Assembly: GCF_003415655.1 (NCBI RefSeq)
Contig: NZ_QRHC01000001.1
Coordinates: 1 to 64,000 of the forward strand
Direction of reading: 5' to 3'
From: Vibrio maerlii
Lineage (GTDB): Bacteria > Pseudomonadota > Gammaproteobacteria > Enterobacterales > Vibrionaceae
DNA: 64,000 nt
Shown: positions 35,511 to 45,452 of the stretch, piece after piece
Layout of the letters: every line of letters starts with the position of its first letter
Position numbering within the stretch: position 1 is the stretch's first letter
Program-made: the position numbers and the translations under genes
Notes under the pieces: model-generated
Database searches by the model: none
What the model was told of the DNA's origin: nothing
Seen by the model: only the letters and a program-made list of their open reading frames with translations

Positions 35511-36518
35511 TTAAGACTTTGGCTCTGATTTCGCATCGAATTTTTCAGACCATTTTGCTAAAACATCAGCACGCTCGTTGCCCATGCGAGCAAAGTCCAT
35601 CTCCGCCATGTTGCTTTCAACATCTGGGAAGTGTGTAACTGTTGCTTCTACTTCTTTATGACCAACAACTGGGTACATTTCTACGTAAAGCTCATTCGCC
35701 GCTTTTGAAATAGACCAATCAACAACACGCTTCGCTGCATCAGACTCTTTCACTAGACCTACAGCTTCAGATTCCCAACCGATACCTGCAGGCGTGATCA
35801 CCGCTAGAGGGGCACCTTGTGTTTTTAGACGCGCGCCTCGGCTTGCCATAGAAATACCGATAGCGACTTCACCCATACCCGCTTCAACACATGGCTTAGA
35901 GCCTGAGTGTGTGTAGTGAGCGATGTTGTTATCTAGCTTTTTCATGTAGTTCCAAGCTTGGTTTTCGCCCATATTTTGCAACCAAGCTGATACCTGCATG
36001 TAACCTGTACCCGAAGATGCTGGGTTTGGCATGGAGATGTGACCTTTGTACACAGGGTTCGTTAGGTCTTCCCAGCTCTTAGGCATTGGTAGGTCTAGCT
36101 GCTCAGCAACGATTTCGTTGAAACAGATAGCGTTAAAGAACGCATCGTTACCAAACCAAGCTTGCTCACCTTCTGGGTCGTTTAGGCTCACACGAAGGTC
36201 ATCAACACCATTTGGTGTGTAAGAAGTCAGGATACCTTCGTTCTTTAGAAGAGCCATTGAAGAGCCCGCAAGGCCCCACACAACTTCTGCTTGTGGGTTA
36301 TTTTTCTCAGCCAAAAGTTTCGCTGTCATGATACCTGTTGAATCACGTACCCAACGAATCGTTACATCTGGGTTCTCTTTTTCAAATGCTGACTTGTATT
36401 TAGCCAGGATATCCGTTTCAAACGCGGTATAAACCGTCACTTCTTGAGCAGCCATTGCATTTGTTGCCAGCAAAGAAACAAGTGCAGCTAGCGATCCTTT
36501 CATCAAACGGTTTTTCAT
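35511..36518 (-). CDS. phnS: 2-aminoethylphosphonate ABC transporter, binding protein
   Basis: A 335-residue periplasmic binding protein of the Fbp/PotD type. Signal peptide MKNRLMKGSLAALVSLLATNAMA, then AQEVTVYTAFETDILAKYKSAF. The interior (VRDSTGIMTAKLLAEKNNPQAEVVWG) is typical of PhnS2-like proteins. Start at 36518, placed after GGAGAAG; an ATG three bases upstream is equivalent. Divergent from phnW, with an operator at 36574. Confidence 0.88.
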   Translation of the reverse strand: MKNRLMKGSLAALVSLLATNAMAAQEVTVYTAFETDILAKYKSAFEKENPDVTIRWVRDSTGIMTAKLLAEKNNPQAEVVWGLAGSSMALLKNEGILTSYTPNGVDDLRVSLNDPEGEQAWFGNDAFFNAICFNEIVAEQLDLPMPKSWEDLTNPVYKGHISMPNPASSGTGYMQVSAWLQNMGENQAWNYMKKLDNNIAHYTHSGSKPCVEAGMGEVAIGISMASRGARLKTQGAPLAVITPAGIGWESEAVGLVKESDAAKRVVDWSISKAANELYVEMYPVVGHKEVEATVTHFPDVESNMAEMDFARMGNERADVLAKWSEKFDAKSEPKS

Positions 36519-36573
36519 CATCTTCTCCAATTAAGACTTGTTGTATTTTGTAAACCAAGAGAAAACATTCCAT

Positions 36574-36585
36574 TGGTCTGTACCA
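36574..36585. promoter_or_regulatory. PhnR-type operator upstream of phnS
   Basis: TGGTCTGTACCA, 56 bases before the phnS start and in the region divergent from phnW. Shares TGGT-N4-ACCA with two other sites. Confidence 0.65.
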
Positions 36586-36771
36586 GTTGATGCAATACAC
36601 CCTAAATAGTCTGTGTGACGAAAAAATGAATGAAAAGTGGCAGTTTAAAGAATAGGTTTTACTCATATTTAGTTCATCTATCGATAAGCAGAGTCGATAT
36701 TAAAGTTTTGTGAAGATCGGTTTTGGGGGCTTTACGCGACAAATTAAGCCTTGCTATTGTGATTACAACTC

Positions 36772-36783
36772 TGGTGTATACCA
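36772..36783. promoter_or_regulatory. PhnR-type operator upstream of phnW
   Basis: TGGTGTATACCA, 24 bases before the phnW start, at a position where a bound repressor would cover the promoter. Confidence 0.65.
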
Positions 36784-36806
36784 ATTTAACATTACTAGGC
36801 TATAAG

Positions 36807-37922
36807 ATGAAAAACGAATATCTTTTACTCACCCCAGGTCCTCTTTCTACTTCTGAAACTGTGCGACAGGCAATGCTCAAGGATTGGTGTACATGGGATG
36901 ATGACTACAACAAAGAGGTTGTAGAGGTTATTCGAACCAAACTGGTTCAATTGGCGACAAAACACAAAGGGTACACATCAGTTTTGATGCAAGGCAGTGG
37001 CACCGCTAGTGTCGAAGCAACAATTGGAACTGCTATGGGCAAACACGGAAAGCTCCTTATTATCGATAACGGTGCCTATGGTGCACGTATCGCTCAAATT
37101 GCTCAGTACCTTGATATCCCTTGCCATATTATTGCACCTGGTGAAACCTCCCAGCCTAGCCTTGACGAAGTAGAAGTGGCACTTACCGTCGACCCAGAGA
37201 TTTCTCATGTCGCCATTGTGCACTGTGAAACTACCACAGGCATGCTCAACCCTATCGAGTCATTCTCTAAGCTAGCAAAATCTTACGGTAAAACGGTCAT
37301 TCTTGATGCCATGTCGAGTTTTGGCGGCATTCCAATGGATATTGGCGAGTTGGGTATCGACTTTATGATTAGCTCTGCCAATAAGTGTATCCAAGGTGTT
37401 CCTGGCTTTGGGTTTGTCATCGCTAAAGAAGATAAGTTAGTGGAATGTAAAGGCCAAGCCCGTTCGCTAAGCCTTGACCTTTACGACCAATGGCAGTGTA
37501 TGGAAAACAACCATGGTAAGTGGCGTTTCACCTCTCCCACTCACACGGTACGCGCATTTTTCCAAGCATTGATTGAGCTTGAAGAAGAAGGTGGGGTTGA
37601 AGCTCGTCACCTACGCTATCAAACCAACCAGAAAACCTTGGTAACGGGGATGAAGGAACTTGGCTTCAAACCTCTTCTAGATGAAACACTGCACTCACCG
37701 ATTATAACGTCGTTCTATTCTCCAATCGAGTCTGAGTATGACTTCAAAGCATTTTATGACCGCTTAAAAGAGCAAGGTTTCGTGATTTATCCGGGTAAGG
37801 TTTCGAATGCCGATTGCTTCCGTATTGGCAACATTGGTGAGGTTTACCCAAACGATATTGAGCGTTTAATTGCTGCGATTGAAAAATCTATGTACTGGAA
37901 ACAAGCAGAGACGGTGGTTTAA
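36807..37922 (+). CDS. phnW: 2-aminoethylphosphonate-pyruvate transaminase
   Basis: A 371-residue PLP enzyme that converts AEP and pyruvate to phosphonoacetaldehyde and alanine. Family N-terminus [23 protein letters not shown] contacts [25 protein letters not shown], and the Schiff-base Lys in [18 protein letters not shown]. Start 36807 chosen because the open frame upstream (from 36723) includes the promoter and operator. Two bases separate it from the next gene. Confidence 0.96.
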   Translation: MKNEYLLLTPGPLSTSETVRQAMLKDWCTWDDDYNKEVVEVIRTKLVQLATKHKGYTSVLMQGSGTASVEATIGTAMGKHGKLLIIDNGAYGARIAQIAQYLDIPCHIIAPGETSQPSLDEVEVALTVDPEISHVAIVHCETTTGMLNPIESFSKLAKSYGKTVILDAMSSFGGIPMDIGELGIDFMISSANKCIQGVPGFGFVIAKEDKLVECKGQARSLSLDLYDQWQCMENNHGKWRFTSPTHTVRAFFQALIELEEEGGVEARHLRYQTNQKTLVTGMKELGFKPLLDETLHSPIITSFYSPIESEYDFKAFYDRLKEQGFVIYPGKVSNADCFRIGNIGEVYPNDIERLIAAIEKSMYWKQAETVV

Positions 37923-37924
37923 TC

Positions 37925-39307
37925 ATGGAACAATCGATCAACCATACTCATTTTCGTAGCGAAGGTGACATCAATACCACTCCAGCCCGTGAGGCGTGGA
38001 ACGAATCTATCAATGATGAAGCAACGCAGAGTTTGTTACAACGTGACGCTAATATCTTTCTTCATCAAGCGATGTCTTCACCTTGTTTAGACTCGTTAAC
38101 CGCTGCAGAGGGTATCTATATTCAAGATACCACGGGTAAGAAGTACATGGATTTCCACGGCAACAACGTCCATCAACTTGGCTATGGTCATCCGCATGTA
38201 TTGAATCGAGTGAGCGAACAAATCGCAACGCTACCGTTTTCTCCACGTCGCTTTACTAACGAGACCGCGGTCAAATGTGCGGAAAAACTGACGCAAATAT
38301 GTGGTGGCGACCTCAACCGAGTTCTATTCGCACCAGGCGGAACGTCCGCTGTTGGTATGGCACTAAAGCTCGCTAGACACGTAACCGGTAATTCTAAGGT
38401 CGTTTCGCTGTGGGACTCATTTCACGGCGCTTCATTAGACGCTATTTCTGTGGGTGGTGAAGCGTGTTTTCGTCAAGGGATGGGACCACTGATGGCAGGC
38501 GTTGAACGTATTCCACCAGCGGTCTCTTATCGAGGCGCATTCCCTTCACCAGACGGCTGCGACGTTCATTATGCCGACTATCTTGAGTATGTGATCGAGA
38601 AAGAAGGCGGTGTGGGTGCTTTCATTGCTGAAGCCGTGCGCAACACCGACGTTCAAGTGCCAAGCAAAGCCTACTGGAAGCGTGTCCGCGAAATCTGCGA
38701 CAAACACAATGTCATGCTGATCATTGATGACATCCCTAACGGTATGGGTCGAAGTGGCGAATGGTTTACTTACCAGGCTTACGATATCGAACCAGACATG
38801 CTCTGTATTGGCAAAGGCTTTGGTGGCGGCTTGGTGCCGATTGCAGCGATGGTCACCAAAGACAAGTACAACACAGCAGAGCAGATCTCTATGGGGCACT
38901 ACACCCACGAAAAGAGCCCTATTGGCTGTGCTGCAGCGCTTGCCACCATGGAGGCCATTGAACAAGAAAACCTGCTCGATAAAACCAAAGCAGATGGTCT
39001 TTATGTTCAACAAAAACTCCTAGAGATGAAAGATAAATACCCACTGATCGGCGATGTAAGAGGTATAGGACTGCTTTGGGGGGTAGAGCTGGTCACGGAC
39101 AGAGACACAAAACAGCGAGCCTATGACGAAGCCGAAGCCGTTCTATACGAATGCTTGAACAACGGGCTGAGCTTTAAGGTTTCACAAGGCAACGTCATTC
39201 AATTAAGTCCACCACTCATTATCACTCGTGAACAACTGACTGAAGCATTGGCGATATTTGAAGAAGCCATTGCCAATGCAAACCACAAACTCCACTCAGG
39301 TTTATAG
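37925..39307 (+). CDS. pbfA: (R)-1-hydroxy-2-aminoethylphosphonate ammonia-lyase PbfA
   Basis: A 460-residue class III aminotransferase-like PLP protein: FHGNNVHQLGYGHPHV, LFAPGGTSAVGMALKLAR, IDDIPNGMGRSGEWF and the Lys motif DMLCIGKGFGGGLVPIAAM. A homologue of PbfA, a lyase described from Vibrio splendidus that turns the 1-hydroxy derivative of AEP into phosphonoacetaldehyde and ammonia. Its position between phnW and phnX, with 2- and 9-base gaps, is the expected one. Ordinary aminotransferase activity cannot be excluded from sequence alone. Confidence 0.88.
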   Translation: MEQSINHTHFRSEGDINTTPAREAWNESINDEATQSLLQRDANIFLHQAMSSPCLDSLTAAEGIYIQDTTGKKYMDFHGNNVHQLGYGHPHVLNRVSEQIATLPFSPRRFTNETAVKCAEKLTQICGGDLNRVLFAPGGTSAVGMALKLARHVTGNSKVVSLWDSFHGASLDAISVGGEACFRQGMGPLMAGVERIPPAVSYRGAFPSPDGCDVHYADYLEYVIEKEGGVGAFIAEAVRNTDVQVPSKAYWKRVREICDKHNVMLIIDDIPNGMGRSGEWFTYQAYDIEPDMLCIGKGFGGGLVPIAAMVTKDKYNTAEQISMGHYTHEKSPIGCAAALATMEAIEQENLLDKTKADGLYVQQKLLEMKDKYPLIGDVRGIGLLWGVELVTDRDTKQRAYDEAEAVLYECLNNGLSFKVSQGNVIQLSPPLIITREQLTEALAIFEEAIANANHKLHSGL

Positions 39308-39316
39308 GGAAACACC

Positions 39317-40132
39317 ATGAACAACTCACCGATTCAAGCTGTAATTTTTGACTGGGCAGGCACGATTGTCGACTTTGGTTCTTTTGCACCGACCAGTATT
39401 TTTGTCGAAGCGTTTCGCCAAGGTTTTGATTTTGATATCAGCCTTGCAGAAGCACGCGAGCCAATGGGTATTGCGAAATGGGATCATATTCAAGCTGTCG
39501 GTCGTATTCCTTCCGTGGACAAGCGTTGGATAGAGCAGTTTGGTAACCCAATGAGCTCAGAAGACGTAGACCGAATCTACGCTGCGTTTATGCCATTGCA
39601 AAAAGCGAAAGTCGCCGATCATGCTGCACCCATTCTTAATGCAGTCGAGGTAGTCGATAACCTAAAAGAGAAAGGCGTTAAAGTTGGCTCTTGCTCTGGC
39701 TATCCTCGTGAAGTAATGGACGTACTCATCCCTGTCGCGGCAGACTACGGCTACAAACCTGATTACGTTGTGGCGTCAGACGATATGCCTCAAGGCGGCC
39801 GCCCTGCTCCATTCATGGCGTTGAAGAACGTTATTGAACTAGGCATTACGGATGTAAACGCGTGTGTGAAAGTGGATGACTCAGCACCGGGTATTGAAGA
39901 AGGCCATAACGCAGGTATGTGGACGGTGGGCTTATTACTTTCTGGTAACGAAGCTGGATTGACCTTTGAAGAATTCCAATCGGCAGATGCAGAGACATTA
40001 GATGCTGCACGTGAAAAAGCGCGTGAGAAACTGATCAAATCTGCACCTCACTACCTCATCGATACAATCGCAGATCTACCCGGTGTGATTGCAGACATCG
40101 AGCAGCGATTGAAAGCTGGGGAACGTCCATAA
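39317..40132 (+). CDS. phnX: Phosphonoacetaldehyde hydrolase (phosphonatase)
   Basis: A 271-residue HAD-superfamily enzyme that cleaves the C-P bond of phosphonoacetaldehyde to acetaldehyde and phosphate. Nucleophile Asp in [14 protein letters not shown], the phosphonatase-specific Schiff-base Lys in [14 protein letters not shown], and metal-binding Asp in [13 protein letters not shown]. It follows phnW and pbfA, both of which feed it. Terminator at 40161-40180. Confidence 0.96.
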   Translation: MNNSPIQAVIFDWAGTIVDFGSFAPTSIFVEAFRQGFDFDISLAEAREPMGIAKWDHIQAVGRIPSVDKRWIEQFGNPMSSEDVDRIYAAFMPLQKAKVADHAAPILNAVEVVDNLKEKGVKVGSCSGYPREVMDVLIPVAADYGYKPDYVVASDDMPQGGRPAPFMALKNVIELGITDVNACVKVDDSAPGIEEGHNAGMWTVGLLLSGNEAGLTFEEFQSADAETLDAAREKAREKLIKSAPHYLIDTIADLPGVIADIEQRLKAGERP

Positions 40133-40160
40133 ATACAATAATATAAACCTGTAAATACAC

Positions 40161-40180
40161 AGCCGAGCACGTGCTCGGCT
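40161..40180 (+). terminator. Terminator after phnX
   Basis: Perfect 20-base palindrome AGCCGAGCACGTGCTCGGCT (central bases forming the loop), then TTGCAATTTG. Confidence 0.8.
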
Positions 40181-40285
40181 TTGCAATTTGTAATCTACCA
40201 GGCACTAGTCTCAAATTAATAAATCATTGGTGTTCGATAGCTTCGCTGATATAGTCACGAAAAATGAATGCAATCAGTATCACTA

Positions 40286-41170
40286 ATGAAAGTTGAAGAC
40301 CTTAAACTGTTTACCACTGTAGTCGAGTTAGGCAGCTTTACCGCAGCCGCCAATGCCCTCGACCTGCCGCGAGCCAATGTCAGCCGACGCATCAATGACT
40401 TAGAAAAGGCGCTAAATCTACAGTTGTTCTTCAGAACCACACGTAGTCTTTCTCTCACTAAGTCAGGAGAGCTTTACCACAAAGAGCTGCTTGTAGCACT
40501 GGACGCTTTAGCCAATGCGAACCGAGCCGCAGCCAACCTCTCCGAAAAACCAAGTGGGCACATAAAGATAGGTCTCCTACCTGAAACCGGCGACATTCTT
40601 CAACCACTTCTGTTTCACTTTCACGATCAATACCCCGACATTGAACTAGACATCCGAAACGTCAGCAACGGTATGGTTGAGATGTATAAACAAGGCCTCG
40701 ATATCGCCATTCATGGCGGTAAGCTCGACAACGCTAACCTAGTTGCAAAGAAGCTACTCGACATCCAACGAGTGTTAGTTGCAAGCCCAAACTATATTGA
40801 GAAATTTAACAGACCAGAGACGCTTGATGATCTTGGTTCGCACAAATTTATTTGTTACCGCTGGCCAACCGGAGACGTCGACAACCATTGGCAGATAGAT
40901 CAACAACATGTCACCGTGAATCCGAAAATTGTCAGTGACAGTATTGGCTTTGTGAAAGATGCAGTGCTTCGTGAGCGTGGTATCGGCTTTCTTCCTACAA
41001 TGCTTACTCAAGAAGAGATCGAAAGCGGTAAGTTGGTGCCCTTGCTAGAACATATGGACTACCCAATGGATGAGGCTTGGCTTCTCTACCCTCAACGAAA
41101 GGCACTGACCCACGCAGCACAACTACTGATTGACTACCTCGCACAGGAAATTCCACGACTTTATCAGTAG
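40286..41170 (+). CDS. LysR-family regulator next to an RND efflux operon
   Basis: A 294-residue LTTR with HTH FTTVVELGSFTAAANALDLPRANVSRRINDLEKAL and an effector domain (about 90-290). It resembles the CrgA/AaeR-like group. The start is at 40286 (MKVEDLKLF); an upstream in-frame ATG at 40268 is possible. It is on the same strand and 107 bases before the efflux genes, so it may regulate them; this is inferred from position only. Confidence 0.82.
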   Translation: MKVEDLKLFTTVVELGSFTAAANALDLPRANVSRRINDLEKALNLQLFFRTTRSLSLTKSGELYHKELLVALDALANANRAAANLSEKPSGHIKIGLLPETGDILQPLLFHFHDQYPDIELDIRNVSNGMVEMYKQGLDIAIHGGKLDNANLVAKKLLDIQRVLVASPNYIEKFNRPETLDDLGSHKFICYRWPTGDVDNHWQIDQQHVTVNPKIVSDSIGFVKDAVLRERGIGFLPTMLTQEEIESGKLVPLLEHMDYPMDEAWLLYPQRKALTHAAQLLIDYLAQEIPRLYQ

Positions 41171-41277
41171 ACAACCTACTATTGTCTCGTTTTGTATGAC
41201 AGTATGATCCACTAGCTCCTGATTATTTGAACAGCGTTCGATTGTAAGATGCGCTTTATAAAATTAAGGAGCTAACC

Positions 41278-42357
41278 ATGTCATCAAAACTTACTCTCTC
41301 AGTTCTCGCAGTTGCTTTACTGCCATTGGTTGGGTGCAGCGAATCTGTTGCCACTGCCCCGAAAAAGGTAGAACGCCCAATCCAAGTCGTTGAGCTGCTG
41401 CCTAGCTCTCATCGAAATACTAAACACTTTACGGGTACCATCCAGTCTACGGACAGTTCACGCGTAGCCTTTCGCGTTCCAGGCACTATTGAGAAAATCC
41501 ATGTAAAGATGGGTGATGACGTTGAAAAAGGTCAGCTTTTAGCCGAGCTCGACCCACACGATTACCAAGTCACCTTAAAAGAACTTCAAGCGCGACAAAA
41601 AGAAGCAAAATCAGCCTTTAAGTTAGCTAAAGTCGAACTGGAAAGAGTACAGCAAGCAATTGATGATGATGCCATCGCACACGTGAACCTAGACCGTGCA
41701 ATCAGCGGTTATGAGCGTGCTCAATCTGCAGTTCAAGTTGTCGAACAGAATATCCAACGAGCAAAAGATTCTATTCGCTACACCAAGCTATACGCCCCGT
41801 TTGATGGCGTAGTAGCACGTAAGCATGTCGACCAATACGAACAAGTATTGCCTGGCGTGGCAAGCTTCACGGTACATAAGCCAGAGAGCTTGGAAGTCAA
41901 AATTGATGTACCAGAAAACTTGATTCATCAGTTCTCTGATAAGCAGCAAGCACAAGTTTCTTGGTATGGCAAAAACTTGCAACTACAAGCTTACCTGACA
42001 GAGATTGCTCCTCTGCCACACCCAATCAAGCAAACCTACTCGGTAACCTTCTCACTTATCGATGCTGATGCACCAATCTTACCGGGTAAGGCTGTTACGC
42101 TATCAACGCACATCGGTCAAATGAATGATTCGTTCTGTCTACCTTACTCTGCGCTCGTTGGCAGCAAAGCCTCTCAGCATGTTTTCACCGTTGCAGATAA
42201 ACAAGCGCAGCAAATCCCTGTAGAGCTCGTATCTCTGGATGCAAACACCGCTTGCGTAACTGGCAACCTAAATCAGGGTGATTATGTGGTCGTCAGCGGC
42301 GCGCCATATCTAGCACACCAGCAAAACATCTCTTCAATCCAAGTGAAAGCACTGTAG
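41278..42357 (+). CDS. RND efflux periplasmic adaptor (MFP), lipoprotein
   Basis: A 359-residue adaptor bridging the RND pump and outer-membrane channel. Lipobox LPLVGC at residues 15-20 indicates a lipid anchor. It has the two lipoyl halves (RVAFRVPGTIEKIHVKMGDDVEKGQLLAELD and IRYTKLYAPFDGVVARKHVDQYEQV) separated by a coiled-coil hairpin of about 80 residues. Translation starts after TAAGGAG. First of three coupled genes. Transported substrates unknown. Confidence 0.92.
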   Translation: MSSKLTLSVLAVALLPLVGCSESVATAPKKVERPIQVVELLPSSHRNTKHFTGTIQSTDSSRVAFRVPGTIEKIHVKMGDDVEKGQLLAELDPHDYQVTLKELQARQKEAKSAFKLAKVELERVQQAIDDDAIAHVNLDRAISGYERAQSAVQVVEQNIQRAKDSIRYTKLYAPFDGVVARKHVDQYEQVLPGVASFTVHKPESLEVKIDVPENLIHQFSDKQQAQVSWYGKNLQLQAYLTEIAPLPHPIKQTYSVTFSLIDADAPILPGKAVTLSTHIGQMNDSFCLPYSALVGSKASQHVFTVADKQAQQIPVELVSLDANTACVTGNLNQGDYVVVSGAPYLAHQQNISSIQVKAL

Positions 42358-42364
42358 GTCAATC

Positions 42365-45300
42365 ATGTTTAATTTAGCTGAATTCGCCATTCGTCAGCGA
42401 ACATTCTTATTGTTCTTTACCGTGCTGAGTGTCATCGCCGGTCTCTATTCCTATTTCGATCTGGGTAAGTTGGAAGACCCAAGCTTCACGGTAAAAACCG
42501 CGGTTGTTGTGACCCTTTACCCAGGCGCTTCTGCAGAAGAAGTCGAACAACAAGTGACCGATACCGTTGAAACCAAGCTTCAAGAGATGGCTTCACTGAA
42601 CCGCCTTCGTTCATTATCTCGCCCAGGTATGTCGATGGTATTTGTAGATTTGAAAGAATCAATGAACTCTACCGAGCTTCCTCAAGAGTGGGATTTACTT
42701 CGCCGTAAAGTCAGCGATATGAAGGCTCTACTCCCAGCAACGGCTCAAATCAGCATCGTTCAGGATGAGTTTTCTGAAGTGTATGGCATGCTCTTTTCCA
42801 TCAACAGTAAAGACGCCTCGCCAAACGAGCTACGAGAGTATGCAGAAGAGCTACAGCGTCGAATCAAGACGGTTGATGGCATCAAGAAAATCGAGCTTCA
42901 CGGTGTTCAACCACGTGTGGTTTACGTTGAAATGCCCGATGAACGCTTAGCGCAATACGACATTTCAGTTGCTCAAGTATGGAACCAACTTCGTGCACAA
43001 AACCTCACCTTTGATGCAGGTAGCTTCGATGCAGGTTCTGATCGTATTCGTATCCAGCAATCAAGTGAGTTTCAGTCACTTGAAGACATCCGCAACCTTG
43101 TGATCAAAGGTGGTGTGAGCCAACTCGGTACCGGTTTGATACGTCTTGGTGATGTCGCAGACGTCACTATGGGATACCTAGAGCCTGCAATGTCAATCAA
43201 CCGCTTTAACGGTATTCCAGCTGTCACACTCGCGGTTAGCCCAGTTAACGGCATCAACGTGGTATCTCTTGGTGGTGAAATCAATGAAATCATCAGTGAT
43301 TTTGAAAATACCCTGCCACTAGGTGTGGATATTTCAACGGTTGCTTACCAGCCAGAAGAAGTTCAGAAGTCGATCGATAACTTCGTTAGTAACCTAATGG
43401 AAAGTGTTGCGATTGTATTTGTTGTTCTGTTGGTATTCATGGGCTTTAAGAGCGCGACCATCGTTGGTACAAGCCTACTACTGACTATTCTGCTCACCCT
43501 TATCTACATGAACATCGCGAGCATCGATCTGCACCGTGTATCTCTCGGAACATTCATACTTGCATTGGGTATGCTGGTTGATAATGCGATCGTTATTACA
43601 GATATGATGGTTGTAAAGCTAAACAAAGGTATTGAACGTACTCAAGCGGCCATTGACTCGGTGAAAGAGACAGCTGTACCTCTACTTGGCGCAACCATTA
43701 TCGCTATTATGGGTGCGAGCCCGGTTATCTTCTCTAAGACCGATGCGGCAGAGTTTTCCGCATCAGTGTTCCTAATCATCGCATCATCATTGCTGTTTTC
43801 TTGGTTGGTTGCCATGACCTTCACTGCTCTCATGTGTTGGATGTTCATTAAACCGAGCAAAAACGAGGAAAAACAGGGCGAGTCTTTCTACCGTAAAAGC
43901 GTTTCGTGGACGGTCGATAACCCTCTAAAAGCATTGAGTGCACTGATTCCTCTGATTGCTGTAACAGCACTGGCTGTGCCATATATTGCGGTTAACTTCA
44001 TTCCTCAAGCAGACCGCCCTATCGTATTCCTAGATTACTGGCTGCCGAATGGTTCGAAGATCAATCAAACCTCTGAAGACATGTTGAAGATCGAGCAATG
44101 GCTAATTGAGCAGCCGGAAGTAGAGAGCATCTCGTCATCTGTGGGCGCTAGTGTGCCGCGCTTCTCTGTAACCGTTGAACCAGAGCCACTTGATGCGGCG
44201 TACGGTCAGATACTTATCAACACCTCCGATTATGCGTCTATTAGCCCGCTCATCGCACGTGGTGACCAATGGCTGGCGAAAGAGTTTCCGAATGCCGAGC
44301 CTCGTTTCCGTTCTTTGAAATTGGCAACGTCAGATAAATTTAGCGTTGAAGCTCGTTTCTCAGGCCCTGATGCTGAAGTTCTTCATGGATTGGCGAATCA
44401 AGCCAAAGCCATTCTCGCTCAACACCCTGACGCAAAATACGTTCGAGATGACTGGCGTCAAGAGAGCAAGATTCTGGTTCCGATCATCAACCAAGACAAG
44501 ATGCGCAATGCGGGAATCAACCGTGCAGATGTTGCATTTGCTATGAAGCGAGCATCAGATGGCATGCCACTGGGTCGTATGAACCTAAACGAAGAACTGA
44601 TCCCTATTCAACTTCGCGCAACAGAGCGCAACATGAGCTCACTCGAAACATTGCCGGTGCGTTCAATTGTCGGTGCCAACAGTGTTCCTCTTGGTCAAGT
44701 GGTTGACGGGTTCGAGCTTCAAAGCGAAGAAAGCATGATTTGGCGTCGTGATCGCGTTAAAACCATTACCGCTCAAGCCGGTGTTGGTCGCTACACTACT
44801 CCTGCAGCAGTGAGAAATGCGGTGAAAGAACAAATTGAAGCGATTGAGCTTCCACCAGGCTACAGCATGGAATGGGGCGGCGAATATTACGACGAGCATA
44901 AAGCGGTAAGCGATATCATGCTGCAACTGCCTAAAGCACTATTGTTGATGGTGATTATCCTAGTCGCGATGTTTAACGGCTTTAAGCAGCCTGTCATTAT
45001 CTTCACAACGCTTCCACTGGCAGCAACAGGCGCAACATTTAGCCTACTGCTACTTGATAAACCTTTTGGTTTCATGGCGCTGATTGGTGCTGTGACCCTA
45101 TCGGGCATGATTATCAAAAACGGTATTGTGTTGATGGATCAAATAGAACTAGAACGCCGCAATGGTCGCACTCTTAGTGACGCAATCAAAGAAGCAACGG
45201 TCAATCGTACGATGGCAATTTCGATGGGCGCGCTAACGACCGCTCTCGGTATGATTCCGTTGTTAACAGACTTACTGTTTGACCAGATGGCCGCGACGAT

Positions 45301-45448
45301 CATCGGGGGTCTAGCAGCCGCAACAGTACTTTCCCTGTTTGTGATGCCTGCACTTTATAAACTCTTCTATAAAGGCGAAGAAGCGAGCGTGAACACTGAT
45401 GATTCAAGTGTTCAATTAGAAACCTTAACAGCAAATACGAAAGGCTAA
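42365..45448 (+). CDS. RND-family multidrug efflux pump
   Basis: A 1027-residue inner-membrane proton antiporter of the HAE1/AcrB type with 12 membrane segments and two periplasmic loops. The TM4 proton-relay motif reads LGMLVDNAIVITDMM: the first Asp is kept and the second Asp of AcrB (LVDD) is Asn here. TM10 Lys is present in GMIIKNGIVLMD. 7 bases after the adaptor gene. Substrate not readable. Confidence 0.93.
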   Translation: MFNLAEFAIRQRTFLLFFTVLSVIAGLYSYFDLGKLEDPSFTVKTAVVVTLYPGASAEEVEQQVTDTVETKLQEMASLNRLRSLSRPGMSMVFVDLKESMNSTELPQEWDLLRRKVSDMKALLPATAQISIVQDEFSEVYGMLFSINSKDASPNELREYAEELQRRIKTVDGIKKIELHGVQPRVVYVEMPDERLAQYDISVAQVWNQLRAQNLTFDAGSFDAGSDRIRIQQSSEFQSLEDIRNLVIKGGVSQLGTGLIRLGDVADVTMGYLEPAMSINRFNGIPAVTLAVSPVNGINVVSLGGEINEIISDFENTLPLGVDISTVAYQPEEVQKSIDNFVSNLMESVAIVFVVLLVFMGFKSATIVGTSLLLTILLTLIYMNIASIDLHRVSLGTFILALGMLVDNAIVITDMMVVKLNKGIERTQAAIDSVKETAVPLLGATIIAIMGASPVIFSKTDAAEFSASVFLIIASSLLFSWLVAMTFTALMCWMFIKPSKNEEKQGESFYRKSVSWTVDNPLKALSALIPLIAVTALAVPYIAVNFIPQADRPIVFLDYWLPNGSKINQTSEDMLKIEQWLIEQPEVESISSSVGASVPRFSVTVEPEPLDAAYGQILINTSDYASISPLIARGDQWLAKEFPNAEPRFRSLKLATSDKFSVEARFSGPDAEVLHGLANQAKAILAQHPDAKYVRDDWRQESKILVPIINQDKMRNAGINRADVAFAMKRASDGMPLGRMNLNEELIPIQLRATERNMSSLETLPVRSIVGANSVPLGQVVDGFELQSEESMIWRRDRVKTITAQAGVGRYTTPAAVRNAVKEQIEAIELPPGYSMEWGGEYYDEHKAVSDIMLQLPKALLLMVIILVAMFNGFKQPVIIFTTLPLAATGATFSLLLLDKPFGFMALIGAVTLSGMIIKNGIVLMDQIELERRNGRTLSDAIKEATVNRTMAISMGALTTALGMIPLLTDLLFDQMAATIIGGLAAATVLSLFVMPALYKLFYKGEEASVNTDDSSVQLETLTANTKG

Positions 45449-45452
45449 GACA

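Noticed and set aside
36723..36806. PhnW start at 36723
   Set aside because: It would translate the promoter and operator; the family N-terminus begins at 36807.
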